From Fasciolopsis buskii (Eukaryota; Platyhelminthes; Trematoda; Plagiorchiida; Fasciolidae), in NCBI GenBank assembly GCA_008360955.1, contig LUCM01003976.1, positions 20,907 to 84,906 of the forward strand: a stretch of DNA of 64,000 nt, in the 5' to 3' direction. The translations under genes were made by a program, and so were the position numbers. The notes below the pieces were generated by a model. The model made no database searches, was not told the origin of the DNA, and saw only the letters and a list, made by a program, of their open reading frames with translations. Below, piece after piece: positions 45,961-60,500 of this stretch (position 1 is its first letter; every line of letters begins with the position of its first letter).

Positions 45961-48900
45961 AAAACAAAACAACTAAAATCTGGTTTATGTTTGCTGCTGG
46001 CTCACTAGGAGCTCATTGGCCATTCGGTAGAACTGACCGCGATGCAGAAGCCCATACATTCCAATTGATTGGACGACTTCACGTTGGATGCTTCAAGCCT
46101 CACTAGCCTGTTCTGGAGTACTCGTCTTCACATGTTGGGTGCCGTCCCATCAAAGTTTCTAATGTATGCAACTCCAACCTGGTTCAGCCAGACTGTCAAG
46201 CTGTTTGCCGGGTTGTGGCCTCTGATTCACGTCTCAGCTTCCTGTAGCTACGGCTGAGAGTTGGATGGGTGATGCAGACCAAAGAAATGGAAGATACTCC
46301 ATGGTGGATGACAGTCTACTAAATCAGAGGTGCTACTCTTCTCAGTTACCCATACCTAACTATTTTTATCAAGGAATTGGGCGAAGTAAATTAGGTGTGA
46401 CCATCAGACTTGTTACATGACGGGGACTTAGCCCATTGAATGTTCAGCTGGCTACGGGGCCGAATTTCCTCATACAGAAGTGCACTTCCAAAAGAGCATG
46501 TCAAGATTAGATTACAAACAAAAGTGCTTACGCCTAATGATTCAGCTGTTTTTTTTTTCCTAAGCAGTTCAAAGTTATGTTCCAAAATATTCGTAAGTTA
46601 GTATCATTAGAACTCAGAATCGACCTCCTTTCCTAGGAAATCTGGGGTGGCCTACATCTGTTGCTTTCAACACCCTTCCTGTTTTTATCCCTCTCAAAGT
46701 GTCATTGGTTCTTTTTCATTCTGGCTTTTTGACTCAATGTAACCGTGATAGACAAGTCGTTTCTCCGTTTTTGATGTGCCTATAAGTTGTCATTTCGCAT
46801 TTGTCTCGGCTTACTTCCTATGCTGTACAGAAATTTCGTTTTACATTCCAAATCAGACTTTATTTTGTCAGCACACTTCGCACTTGATTTCTGCGATGAC
46901 GCTCAGTTGAGGCGTCGATGTTTGCTGTCCCTGTCTTTGATGGAGTCTAAAGAAAAACCATTTACATGACCGATGGCTCTTTCTTGAATTTCGTTGTGCA
47001 ATCATTGCCCCATCATCGAGTTGCCCTTCTATCGATACTATGTTGTTTCTTGTTTTGCTGGGATAGTCTTGGCTGTCCCTATTTTGACAATGGTCACCTG
47101 ATCATCGTTATCAGGTCCCTATCACTGCATCATTTACTTTATTATTTGGAGTCTTTGCCAAGGTCTTCCAGATTTAGGTTGAAAATAATCCGAAATATCA
47201 TTCAAACGGGATATTGAGATCCGATTTGCAAAGGCCTGAAAAGTGATCCACCTTACTTGAGCATATTTGTGCGTACGCAGTGTAATGCGTACTGATTGTG
47301 AACACACTGTTCGATAATATGCGGGTAGCTATATTCTTGGGAAATCTTGTTAAACAGGGGCACATTCCTACCCAGTTCTCAATATTCTTGGGATAAACCT
47401 GAATAATTTTGACACCGTTCTGAAATGACACGGAAAATGGCTTATATGTCCTTATTCCAAATTTCAGTCTACCTTTATCTCTCGAGATGCTAAAGATATA
47501 AAAGACTGTACCACTTTCTGTCTTTCTATTCACAATCTCTCAGTGTCCAAAACCAGGACCATTAAACTGGGTCTTATGTTACTGTTATCCAAAGAACCTT
47601 TTTTACAGTATACATTATACATATATGTATGTGGGTGGGATACCTGTAAAGTTCTGACCACCTTTAGTCAGTTTAGATGGTTGGATATCCTCAATTGAAC
47701 TCGTAACCAGATTTGGATTTGGTGCAAAAAGCTAACTATCCATTGGCCGTTAGCTGTTCGTTTCAGAACGTCTTAGAGAGTTGACGAATTTCGCTGTCAA
47801 ACAGATTCAATTTGCGGACTCGTCGAAACGACTAATCGAGAAGTCGAATACATACTCATTTGGGGGCTGAAAATTGCATGGACATAAGACAGTTTTATCT
47901 AGTACTGTTTAGATGAAAAACAAACATTAGATGGTTCAATGCACATTGGTAATACGGGCGAACAAGTTGCGGTTTGTGTGGTGTCGACTAATCGCTTGAT
48001 GGCCAGGTTTATCAGTCTTTAGGGCTGCACTGGTCCTTATGATCAAGAAAACGAAATGACAATTAATCCCAAGAACCAGGGCTTAGAATAGTGTCTTCTT
48101 AATTCCATCGCACAATTGTAGCATTGGGTACTGCATACCTATTTAACTTATTTAAATAACACTAGGTTTTTCATTCTAAATGGCTGAACTATTTCTACGC
48201 CGCTGACATGTCTCCAATACAAGTACAAATAGAACTAAACTTTCTGTTATGCATTTAGTTTGCTTGTCAGTGCCGTTTTTGAGGTGATTTAATTTTTATC
48301 CTACTCCGGTTAGCATCTGTACACGTATTTTGATTTATATCTGTCCATGGTCGTACCCCATGAGTTATTCAACCGTGTGAGTTTGAAAGCCACGCAGTCA
48401 TTCACCGTCAAGGTTCCTCCAGGCAACATGGAATACGGTAGGGGGACTTTAAATGGACATTTTGATGATTCACAAAGTTCGAAGTATAAATGAAACGAAA
48501 AATTGGGATCCCGATCAACATAGCTCCATAAGTTCTCTCGTCATTTCTCCAGGGATTTGTACCGAACGTCCACTGAGTTTATTTGAGTGATGCTGCATAG
48601 TCTGGGTTGTCAATCGTGACTCAGATATTTGTCGTGACTGGAGCTGACGGGATAATTACTGATGCGATTTTACGTGACATCAATGTAACGGATGGTGAAT
48701 TTCCTTCTCTACCTACCAATAACCTACGGTACGTCTCGTAGTTTAACCGCCAGATACGCTAGTTGAACGGCGTTTAATCAGATTTTAGGACCTAAGCTCC
48801 AAATATGAATGGTATTTTATCATTCGTGAATTCTAGTACTAGGCTATCAAACTGAGCTTCGATGACTTTTAACGGTAACAGAGTTCTTGCATAATGGTGT

Positions 48901-51900
48901 TTAATTTAAAAGTTATTTTATTTGTGAATCTGAAAAACCACTTGGATGCAGTTCGTTAAGGATTTCTTCTATCAGTCAGATCATGAGACCTTTTCGATCA
49001 GAAAGAAAATTTTTCCGAACGGGTCTCTAAAGGATCCCGGTCGCAGATTGTTCCAAGCACTATCTGGGTATCACATCTTTGCTTCAGTCAATCAGTCACG
49101 TGTGGTCTCACACTAATGGGAGCAATAGGTTATTGCGTATATCGTATTGAGTGAAACAAGTTTGCACATGCTTTAGTCCAATGTCTCGTGCCTGGTAGAG
49201 ATATTTCGGTTTTTTTGGTTTGCTGTACAGCTGTCAGGGACTGGAACAAGAAGAAACATGCAGTTAGAACATATTCGCAATTAAGTGAAGAAAGGACATT
49301 GGATATTCGTGTATCTATTGCCATTGTATTGATTTTGAATGCACGCCACTAGCTCTTGAGGGTTTTTGCTATGTTGATCTGAAATGCAAACGACCATAGA
49401 TATGGCTTACAACTGGAATGACAGAAGTCAGCTGGAAGTTCCCAAGGGGATAGCACTTGTTAAAACTTCTATTTCCAGCTTTTATGTTTCATCTATTACT
49501 ACTTTATACTTAGCGTGGCTGGGTACGGTATTTTCATGGAGTGAGTCGAGGCCAACTTCGATGCATGGATTTAAGGAAGTTGGCTGGCGGTAAAAATATT
49601 AGAATCCATGACCTGCGAAAGGACTTGCTACGCCCGCCTGGTATCTGTCGTTTGCACTATGATCAGCGATGTTAAAACGATCATGTCGAGAAACCTTAAG
49701 CAATGATATAGATTTCAGATTTTTTGCCCGAGACCGTTCATCTACATTATAGTACTTAAAGCGCGGAACAAGCCTGATTCCTGGCACATCTTATCATTAA
49801 GTATTTCTAGAAGAAAGAAAAAATGGCAGCAATACAATGATAACTTAAATTTTAGTGCGCGTCATGAAATAAATTGATTCACCGATATCAGCTAATTCAA
49901 TGTGTTGGACAGTGTCTGCATTCCGCGTTTTATCCAGCAACACACTTCGAAGGATTAACTTTAGGAAAGATATTCAAACTAGAAAAAGCACTTGTCTTTG
50001 GAACAAAAATTATTTGCTGTGATGACAGTCTAGCTGCTGGCTGACAGAAATGACAACAGTGACTTGTCTTACTTTCTGTTTCTCGCCTTTTCAACCGGCT
50101 GTGCAGGATGTAACAGGCGACCATCTTGTGATGACCCACCCTTCAACAAATTGATGAAATCATAGAATGTTGCAAGGCATTCTCCTAGATGCGGCTCACC
50201 GCTTTTGTTATGAAACTTCTACTGTTTCCCATTTTTTAATCCGAAATACCGGCAGATAATGAAAACGGAAGAAAAATACCGCCATAATGGGGCTAAGCTG
50301 TGTCAGTTGGATGTGAAACGAGTACGTGTTGAATGCAATAGTAAGATATAGATTCCGCAATTAATTCTAAGTGGTACGTGGGATTGGTGTCACCATGCAC
50401 TTCGGACAAAATTCTCAACATGGAGACTCCGTATCATCACCTTAGCTTTACACCACGAAGCACCTAATACTGTCCGGGTGCACGACTGACCGGATGATCA
50501 GAGGCTCATGCATGAAATGTCTAGTCCGAAGAGCGACCAATGAGAAAATCAGAAAATAATTTGATGTTAAACTGATCGCAAAAAGCACGTCTCTGCTCGG
50601 GGATCCTGAACGAACTGAATCACTGGATGCGTGCGGTTTCGTAGAGTCACATCACTAGCTGCTTGCGCCTTATTGTCCAACCTATAATTCCACTACTCTT
50701 CTTGGCATTTCCAGCATCCAGATTTTGTTTCGGTAGGTGTGGTTTAGTGTAGCTAGAAATCTGCATTTTTTGCCTATAGAGATTGTATGGAAAAAATACA
50801 CCCAGGTAGCAAGAATTTAGAGTTCCAAATAAGAAACAGTATATCAACGTTGGTAAATGCCTTCTTACTATATACATCCGTAGTACCAAATTCTGACTGG
50901 TTATGATTTGATGAATAAACATCGAAACTGGTACATCTCCAAGTTGAACACAAAGTGGCCACAAGCGGTTGCGGTCAGTTCTGTCTTATGTCCGTCGATC
51001 AGGACTACCAAGGAGACTAGCATGGGTAAAGTTATTTTCGGTCAAACAATCACCAGGCAGGCATAAGAGTTTTTGAAATGGGGTATGTAAAGACCTACTT
51101 CACACACGAAGTGAACTGTATGAGATTCAAGAAGACTAAGTAACCATAAAAGCCGGAGGTACAACCAGGAGACTGAAGTGGTATAGCTTGTAGCCACGCC
51201 TTATAATTTTGCTGCGTCGTTGGATTGGTGCCATCCTAAATTCTCATAAGCAAAACTGAAACAATAACAGCACACATTCTAAGGGTTCAAGCATATCCAA
51301 GCGAACGCTAATTTCCTAGGGTCAAAGGCCAAGAGGTTCGGGACCAAAATGAGTGATAAATCTACGGAGCCCGAACACTGCCAAATGCATGGATGATGTC
51401 CCTTGAGTGGTACCGAGATTATCTATGAAAAAGAACTCAAAGTATTAATCAGAGCAACTCTGACACCAACAGCATGTGCCAAAACCAATGCAACTACTCA
51501 AAACCACTGGCTCTAGTGTGATCTATGAAAATCGAATTCCAGTATGAGAATCAAAAAGCGATATACCAGTTGATTACAAATGACCGAGCTTTTATACATG
51601 ATTAAATTCCTGGCAATGCAAAGTGTCAGTACATTGGTTTCCTGTCGTGCGATTAACTGGAAGCCAATTTGCCATAATTTCGGGGTAATGAAAAGACTCC
51701 AGAAGGTGCCTGGTGTTTCAAACAATTTCTCGGTAAGCAACTGAAATAACTTGAATGACGCAAACTTGTAGGTTGGTCCTTAGATGAGCACTTCGTTGGA
51801 TGAAATTATTTCGTAGCTTGTCTCAAGTACCACAGATGGATGAGCTCTACTGCTTGCACTTAATCTTCCTATTTGAGCTTTAACAAATGATGCACGCACT

Positions 51901-54900
51901 TTCACACGAAGATGGCATAACGAACAAGAAAACCACCACTGCAGCGATGCTAAAGTAGAAACGGTGTGGCACAAAGTACATAAAGATTCATTGAATACAA
52001 AAGGAAATTGAAACTTTAATGCGAGCGTTCATTTTGTCCATCGGAATAGTGACGAAATAAACTACCAAAACGTTTCTGTATGGGATGTGCGAGTTGAGGT
52101 AAGTTACCATGCGCGTAATATATGATATATGATGATATGCGTTAATACATCCGTCACGTGCTGGCAACGAGAACAGAAAAAAGGGACATAAATTGGTGGT
52201 CACTTTTGGGCCCGGCCTCAGTGGTCTAAAGTCAGCCTTGAGAAGATCTGGATTAGTCACAGGAGGACGGTAAACGGAAATGGGAAAAACGAGTATTAGT
52301 AAAGAAAATCGGTTGTCACTGTTTTGTCACAGCAAAACCGGTGCAACTTCCTTTTTGGGAAGGAAAGGCTTTGAAGCTTGTCAGTTTGGATATGCCATGA
52401 ATATTGAGAACTGATTTCCAAATACTCCAAGTGGTTGATTCTGTTCAAGGATTCGCCTTTTGAGTAAACTTCCTCGGATAGAGAAGGGAGCTGTTCGGAA
52501 TGGGTAAATATACAACTTTAAATATTTTGGGATTAACATTCGGACCCGATATAACGGTTTCCGGTCAGTTCTGGACGAAACTCGGCACACAGATAAAAGT
52601 TGACGGGGAATTTCGCGACTGAGATTTTATAAAATTACAACTGCTGGGGAACTTGTATGACGTGATTTTGGCTAACCTAGTACATCGTTGTTTATTTCTG
52701 AATGGTAAGTTTTAATAAGCCGGTAGTTTCAGTTTAATTAAAATAAAGTTAGTTTGTGACAAACAATGGACTAAATGTTAGCACTGTTCATTATAATGTT
52801 GTATTGCTTCATCTTTCTGAAACCGAGAACTGCATAAATTCAGAGCATTTTTCGTCTATTTTGGAAGCATTTCATAAAACTATACCCCTTTATCCGAGAG
52901 GAACCTTGTTTTTAAACAGCTAACTGCTTTTTCATCGTAGGATAAAATGAATCGTAAACGGACCGCCAATATCCTGAACAATAGGAAATGCTTTTGTTAA
53001 TTTCATCTGGGCCAGTTAAACTGATCATTCATGCATCTTCGGAGACCAAACCGTACAGCGTTATAGACTTTCATGTTGCCGATTGCAGTGGTACGGCTTT
53101 CGCTGACTAATTTTCGCTTTCATTCACTAATTACACACGAGTAGTATGGATGGACTGATAAAAAACGGATATCTTGATTGACGTGATGTGCATTCGTTGT
53201 AAAGAGAGCTGAATAGTAAATAGTTCTAGAAACCTACCAGATAACGTTAACCGAAGTCATTAAGGCCTCCTCGATTGGAAAACTCTTGGTTGCACCGCGT
53301 CACAAAGTTGGTTTAATTCAGGTTTTCAAACTACTTTAGCGCGATGCATACCCCAGACTACTGGCGTTCAGTGGGGTCATGCTTACCAGCTTGCATCAGC
53401 CAGCGCTATGCGCATACAAACGGTTGACCTTGAGTACCAGTCCACCGTGACATTGACCCACACGACGGTCCTTCATCTGTCGCTCTACTTCATCGGTGAC
53501 TATAAATACGAAACTTTTGTCCTAGCTCAATCCGTTGTACTCTTCAAAACCTATTGTTCACAAACTGTAGTTGGAAAAATTAAGCGAAATAACTGCAGCT
53601 CTTGACGTGTATCCTTTTCCAGTCTTGAAAAATATGTTTTTAACCGAAGTAAGGCTGGCGAGCACTTTGGGAACCAACATTCGAGGACTATGGACGTTAC
53701 GTCTGATGCATCTGCTGGTAGGCTGTTGGTCGCAAAGTCTGATAGGTGCCACCATTAGATGGTATATTGACTGCTGTTCAATCTTTTGAGAGAGCATAGA
53801 ACACGTGGTCTCAAAATTGAAGATCATATCGCTCATTTCGAACACTTCCGAATGGGTCAGTAGCAAACCGTGACAGAGAAGAATTACCCTAGTTATTTTG
53901 AAGCATAGTATGCTTATGTCACTCGGTAGTTAGCCAACCCATCTCAGCGACTGAAGGCAAACCGTGGAAAGTCAAGACACACTTTACCCAAAATATGACG
54001 GATTATTGATTACTTCCGTTAAGCATAACCGATTCGACCAGCAAGAGTACAATGACATTACAGTAACCATAAAGTACTACGTAAGTACTAGAAAATCCAC
54101 GCGGAAACTGTATCCGGGAGGCACTGAACTAAAAAGTGAAGTGTTCAAACCACCAGATTAATCTGCCAGACTAATCGACATATCCGATACTCATTCATAC
54201 AGACGCTATTAAGAAACAGGAACAAGTCAGCCTGAGATTATGTTGGTTAATCAAAACAAAATCTATGCACAAAACGCATCAATTCACAACACTCACTGTG
54301 CATATTGTATTATTACTAGTTATTTATTATTTATTGTTATGGAATACATTAGTTACAACTACTTATTTCTAGGGTGTGACCAGAAAGCTCGAATTTTTCG
54401 TATTCGTTGTGTAACCTGGTCATTGTGTTCAAACCGAAGGGAGTTTAACTTTTTTTTTTAGTTTTTGGAAAAACTGCCGTATTCTTTTCATTTTTTGTCA
54501 GATGCATCCCAGGCAAACATTTGTCGACCATAGGAGAATGTGACATCTCGAAACGTTTCTTCGGCAAACCAGTAAGAAATTTGTGATGTCTACTACTAGT
54601 ATGCTGTTTGAAGCGCTTTGTCGATTCGCGTCAGCTACTCGTGGGGGCGGGAGAGAAGCTATCCATGCTTTTCTCGGGGATTGACACAATGGATCCAATA
54701 GCAACAGCAAGAATATTCTTAAATTTTTCTTGAAACCGGCTTATTGGTTTCATATAGTAAGCCAGTATTTCATTTTTATCAATCTACGAAAACACAAAAT
54801 ACTGTCATGCCATCTGGCAGCTTATGATTATTGCACCTATCGATAAAAGTACAGAATGATTGCAAACTATGGCGTCCAGATTGTAAAAATCTCCAGTTAA

Positions 54901-55594
54901 CTGAAACCAATTTATTATATGGACAGAGACAAAAATACCTTTGCAAAAACAGTGAAATATCAGATGCGGTATACCTAAAATTGTAAAACCTCAAAATAGT
55001 CTTTAATGCAGGTTTACTTCGCGGTGTTGAGCCGTGAGGCCAACTGCTCTTGCTAAGAGAATGAATACAAAACCCTAGACGATGAGGTAAACTTTGAAAG
55101 AACAGTTAGATGCAGTACACGGGGCCATCCGCGTGCATGTCTGTACTGTATTAAGTCCAGGTAACTGTTTGCGAGTACGGCAGCATCTTGGCGTGAAGTG
55201 TTGATGTGCACTTTCAGCGAGTCGTCTTGAAATTTTGTTCTATGTGTGACTTCGTCCAGCTCAAAACCATTAACTGCGGCTTCGCTGCTTTAGCTCACTG
55301 ATCACGAACGCCGTGGTAAACATTCCTCCTACTAGTTGCATTGTTCAAACTAATCACAAATATTAGTAACCGCGTTCACTTGTACCCCGAAATTTTTAAA
55401 ATGTCAAGGGGCACTGGCGTTGTCTCTCACCCCCGGGGAGCGAGGATAATTTGCATGCTGAACGTTGACTAATTAAACGACGCTCGAGCACGAACCATAG
55501 AAAAAATTGAATAGAAATACCAAACGGAATGACATACCAACCCATTTTTACATTGATCGTTGACTGAAAACGAAGTTCCGTAATAAACTTAATA
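45961..55594. other. Long region without recognisable genes
   Basis: About 9.6 kb of AT-rich DNA. Minus-strand frames such as 47533-47198 (111 codons) and 50964-50647 (105 codons) have no family resemblance, start context or splice context that I can support. Decayed repeats are likely but not identifiable by eye. Confidence 0.5.
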
Positions 55595-55894
55595 ATGGCC
55601 GGCGTTCGCGTCTTTTTCTGTGTTCTGCTTTCGCCCTCGCTGTGCATATCGCCAGCTTCGAGTCAGTTCACGGTATTAGTTGTTTTGGTCGAACCGCTCA
55701 CGAATCATTACCCAAGCGTAGTTGAGGAACGGATTCAAATCAGTCGGACCAAACTACTCAGAGTCCGACTTATCGAGGAGTTCTCTTGTCAAGATTGTAA
55801 CGGACATATCAGACCCAATGTGAAGGAGGGTGGTGTCACATGCAGAAGACATTTCGCGGGTTGTCCGATAGCTTTGGAACACCTAGACACATAG
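55595..55894 (+). CDS. Possible small secreted protein (99 codons)
   Basis: A true ATG opens 99 codons starting MAGVRVFFCVLLSPSLCISP, which looks like a signal peptide with a plausible cleavage after ASS. The mature part has four Cys (SCQDC, TCRRH, AGC). I do not recognise the family. Single-exon genes of this size are unusual beside genes with long introns, and the frame could be chance. No TATA or poly(A) signal is convincing. Confidence 0.25.
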   Translation: MAGVRVFFCVLLSPSLCISPASSQFTVLVVLVEPLTNHYPSVVEERIQISRTKLLRVRLIEEFSCQDCNGHIRPNVKEGGVTCRRHFAGCPIALEHLDT

Positions 55895-57132
55895 TGTCCT
55901 CACTCTAGCATTACTGTTATCCATTCTTAGATTAATGCTCGGCAAATGCTTGGTCTAGCCAGTTTTATCAAGTTTGCTAGACTTTCGTCCGGAGGGCAGT
56001 TCTCCCGTAAGAAACTTCGCTACAATCTATTGCCTTCAACCGGCCTAATGAATTCGAGGAATTGTTCTATTCAGCATGTTGATCGTTTGAGTCAATAGTG
56101 AAATTGTGTACGTGGACTGATATATTATATCAGGCTTTTCTGGTTCAAATGCATGGAAATATTGTTTGCGTACAATAATAATCAAGACTCCCATCTGTCA
56201 ATAGAATGCAGGTTATGAGTTCTTGATGAATACGCAGCAACTGTAACGTCCATTGAATCTCTTTGTGCGAATGAAGATTGATTTCTGTTCGTCAACATGT
56301 ATGCTTACAATTCTTATCTGTGAATGATTCTAGTTTCAGTCTCATCAATTAAAAATCCTCGTCATCCAACTCTTATGATTGGGCCAAGTAATCAGTGTTA
56401 GAAAGGAATTCTGAAACAAACACTGTTACCTCGCTTTCACATAGCATTTATGAACTGACAAACAAAATCGGAAAGGCATATTCAAAAATGAAACAAAAAA
56501 AGTATTTGCTCTTTATTTAGGAAACAATAGTATGAAATCTGTGTGTAAATTTCGTGACATTTTTCTCAAGATTCATCCTGTTCACTGGTGGTTGTTCAAT
56601 ACGAGAAGCGCCAAGTTAACGAGGAACACGGCAGTATAGCTTGCCAACTTTGGTGAGCCATCTATAAACAAGTGAATAGCCGGAGATAGATAAACAAATT
56701 CTAGGCATAGATTTGAATTTTTTGTTTTGAAGAAAGGATTGAATTCTGATGCATTTCTTATTTGTTCGAGAGTGATAATCCTACAATTTTCTTTTCAAAA
56801 CAAAAGTTGAGGTCATTCAGGTACACGAATCTGTAGAATATGAGACAGTAATCATCCACATAATGCACTTATGTCGTTTCGAATGAAAAGAAAAAAAGCA
56901 GGGTAAAAAAATGATTGTGTTCGACAAAGATTTGCACACCTGAATTTCTTGCACGCATTCTAAAAATTGCTATGGACTGCACTCAGAAATGTGAAACAAA
57001 AAAAACGTTCAGTGACGTGCCCACCCATTGTTTTCCAGTAGTTACCAAGCCGTGGGAAATATCAGTACCAAATCATCGTGTGGCAAGGTGTTTGTTTGAT
57101 AGACTTTGTAAAAGTCATCCGAAAGGACTCAC
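55895..57132. other. Unassigned AT-rich DNA
   Basis: Nothing recognisable. The 3' exons of the putative minus-strand gene below could lie here or further left, but I cannot identify them. Confidence 0.4.
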
Positions 57133-57153
57133 CTGTTGTCATTTCGGTGGATT
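57133..57153 (-). CDS. Candidate 21-nt micro-exon
   Basis: On the minus strand AACAG precedes and GTGAGT follows a 21-nt segment encoding ESTEMTT plus G in phase 1. The acceptor has a poor pyrimidine tract. It is included because phase, ending and composition match the other candidate exons of the minus-strand gene. Confidence 0.25.
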
Positions 57154-58175
57154 CTGTTTTTCAAGGCGGACCAGAGTTGTGCAGTAACGGTTAGTTCTTA
57201 TTCAAGCACCGAAACCTTAGAAAAATTACCACTCCAGTTTTGCGGGCCAAACAACTACCAGTGGAATAGGCAAATGTAAAATTATTTTCCACTTGACGTA
57301 GTTCGAAAACTTTCATTGTTTAATACTGGTGGAATTTCCAACTTCAAAGGGCATCTCGAAATAAAAAATTAAATTATTCTGATTCGCAGTTTGTCAGATC
57401 TCAGAATAACGGTGTTTGTCGTAGTGGTCGAAGCTACTCGTTTCGTGGAAACTATTCCCAAGTAACCAGATAAAAACATAATGAAAAATCTGTGATGGTT
57501 TCTGAAAGAGATCTCAGGAAACTTAGAAATGAAGAATGGTAAGAACGACACAATGTGATGTCGTCAAATGTCAGTCACTCTAGGACCAAATCGACGAATT
57601 TCCATCTATGAATCGTACGTGCTGCGTCTAAGCATTTACTAGTTGTTCAGACAGTGCTAGCCTGAAAGAAACTGCCGGTTACTAGTTAGTTACACGTATT
57701 ATATTGATAGTTTTCGGACTGGTCTTCAAATCATCCTGTACATTGAGTGGATGAGTATCGCTTATCTCTGACAAAGCCATTAGATTACGCCATCGGTTTG
57801 GGATTTCTGGTGAATAATTGATCAAATCCAAACTTCTAAACGTGCTCACATAATGACGATTTCATGACAAACTAGGGGCTACGTTTCACAACATCGGATC
57901 TGGGGGAATAGGGAATGCAGCAAATGTGATCAAATGCTCAAATGGTCATGGGTGTGTGCAATTCAGTGAGTTTGAGCACAAAGATCTAAGTAACAGTGAT
58001 ATCCTGGAAGTCGAGAATCGATAAACCACGAAAATTATTGATAAAATGCACAATCCATTCTAGACTAGTAGAAGACCATACTTTGGGACGTATAACACAA
58101 CCCGAAAATCCCATGGGAGTTCAAATGTCTGCGGAATTCGGCTAAACATGGAGGTTTAAGATTATATCTGCTCAC

Positions 58176-58190
58176 CTGATGAGTCTGTTG
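58176..58190 (-). CDS. Candidate 15-nt micro-exon
   Basis: The minus-strand segment CAACAGACTCATCAG sits between an acceptor ATTATAG and the donor GTGAGC. In phase 1 it reads x-TDSS-G. Its length is a multiple of 3 and the peptide resembles the neighbouring 15-nt candidate at 58398-58412. Confidence 0.35.
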
Positions 58191-58397
58191 CTATAATTTA
58201 TTCAGATAAGAGATAAACAAATACGATTTAACGTGTTAATGTTGTAAATATATGATTAGCGAAAGTTTGCAGGTCTGATTTCAATATCCGTCTAAACAAA
58301 CGTATATAAAAATTGAACTTTTTTTTAACAGAATGACTGTCATTGAAGTTATCCGTTTGGTCACAGAAAGTGGATTATCAGAAACAAGTTCACTTAC

Positions 58398-58412
58398 ATG
58401 CAGAATCAGTTG
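58398..58412 (-). CDS. Candidate 15-nt micro-exon
   Basis: The minus-strand segment CAACTGATTCTGCAT lies between TTATTTTTGCAG and GTAAGT, both near-consensus splice sites. In phase 1 it encodes x-TDSA. It is the best-flanked of the micro-exon candidates. Confidence 0.4.
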
Positions 58413-60198
58413 CTGCAAAAATAATGCGGATTAAATTTGAAAACTGTACAGTACTTAGACAAGTTATTGCGGCGCATGCGTACTACTTTCGAACATTGCA
58501 ATACCAGACCAACGCATTCGGACTAATAAATCAAACAGTAATTTGGCTATCCATTCACGAAAAACTGTAGCCGAGTGTTAGTTTAGTTCTTCCAGGGTTA
58601 AAATCATGCTAACGTACTCGACGAATCCGTTGATGTAGAAACTATGACTGAAATCAAATGAAGTGGAAACAAAAATCGGTAATTATTTCAGACGATGTTT
58701 ATGATGAAGCTCCCAAATGAAACTTAAAGGTATACAATTCAGGATTTTTGGGGCTCCGCAGAAGAGAATGCAATTTTCGAAAGTACAAGCAAGGTGATTC
58801 AGCCGGCGGGTTTGGTTAATCCAATGTTTCGAAATAGACGCCCACACCACGAATAAATCGGACAGGAAAGGTTGAAATTGTGAATGTACACCAATCAACA
58901 AACAATGGACCGAATCGTTCGATTCATTCTTGTGGTAGAAGAGATTCGCACCTACTCTCACAAGAAAAACGCAAAACTTCCAACGTAAACAAGTACCATG
59001 GATTTGGCTCCCAATAGCGCTACAGAATTTCAGCATGCATGATCTTATAGTCTAAATCGCAGCAGTTCATTAAACAGCCGTGACACAACCGAAGTTCGAA
59101 TGAAATCAACTGATAATTTTCTAAATGTGCGATGCTGACATGCAGGACACTCTATTGAGAATGCTGATGTCAAAAATGTTAATTTTATTCAAGGGTGAGA
59201 CAACAGTAGGACTCCTTGGAACAGTACAGAACTGGAAAGATAAGTGGTCTTCCGTTCGGGTGAAATTTTGTCCTGCCTAACAGTTTCTATGAGAATCTGA
59301 CGTCCACGACGTTGGTGTCTGAAAATACGAATTGAATCTACTAAAATCTTATTACTCAGCTAGGCGCTTAGATTGCAACCGTCACGTCGCCACTAAAGGT
59401 GACACTGTCAGTGCGAAGCTGAGCGGTAAGAACCTCGTGGCAACCTGCGGCCTGCGTTGCAGCTGGTACCGATTTACAAGACCACTGAGGGTTCGGTGAG
59501 TGGAATTTGGCATTTAGTCGACGGAATAACCGTTGGCACAACGGAGCTGCGAAAATCACAGCGCGCAGTCGGAATAGAAATCTTCCCACATGCTTTACCT
59601 TTTTTTCGATTGTCTAAGATCAACGGATTTGAAAGGTTTCTGGTCATTTGAAGAGGGACTGTATGCAACGCCAGTGTTTGTACACAAAGATCGGCTCTGA
59701 TTGACTGACGCACTGGGCAATGCGTGCAAATTGGGTACAAATGTGCGAAGCACAGTTGATCAAATCATGCGATGTCAATATTAAAACTCAAAGCATCCTA
59801 AGTTGAGGAGAGACGTTCACAGTTTCAATATTTGGTAAACAGAAGTTAAAGAAAAAGCAAAATCAAAATAACAACTGAACGATATATGCACGAGTATGAA
59901 CTCCGTAATTTGAAACTTTACGGGCCTATGGATTGCATGCTTACAGCAGAAAGGGTGACGTCACAAAAATAAGTATCGAGAACCAAAATGACGTATGGGT
60001 CGTCTCTCAGTGTTCAACATATCCATTCACTCGATTGTCTTTGTTGCACGCAAACCGCAAACACAAAACACAGTATCGTATACTTTGCCGGAAATACATT
60101 CCCAGTCCGGATATGACCCGGCTGGATGCTAAAAGATTGGATCCTCAGGCGAGTAAGGCATGTAGAATAAATAATAAACAAATAGCATGGTAACTCAC

Positions 60199-60246
60199 CA
60201 GTGGTTGTAGATTCTACATTCAATATGATAAGTGGACTAAGCTTGT
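60199..60246 (-). CDS. Candidate 48-nt symmetric exon
   Basis: On the minus strand, acceptor TTCACAG and donor GTGAGTTACC bound 48 nt, phase 1 at both ends, encoding DKLSPLIILNVESTTT plus G. Its 3' end and donor are duplicated at 60501-60551. The surrounding 134-codon frame extends beyond the exon but is not supported as one protein. Confidence 0.4.
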
Positions 60247-60500
60247 CTGTGAACTGTCTCTCAGTAACGGAAAAGTAACAAAATATAAAGCTGAATGGGT
60301 CACGTCCTTTCTTCAAATGATCAACAATTGTCCTTACCACTCGCCAATCGTAAATGCTAAGCACGACACCATACATTAGTTTTAGTGGAGGAATAAGCTT
60401 CGCAAGTTCGAACGTCACAAAATTCGATAACAGCGAATTGGATCTTTTTGTGGACGAGGTGTTTCGAGTAAATAATCAGCATCCAGCATGGTAACTCACC

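Noticed and set aside
58683..59036. 117-codon minus-strand ORF
   Set aside because: No signal peptide, domain or splice context, and composition is typical of chance frames in AT-rich DNA.
60014..60418. 134-codon minus-strand ORF as one protein
   Set aside because: Only its last part matches a duplicated exon end with donors; the rest has no homology, so the exon model is preferred.
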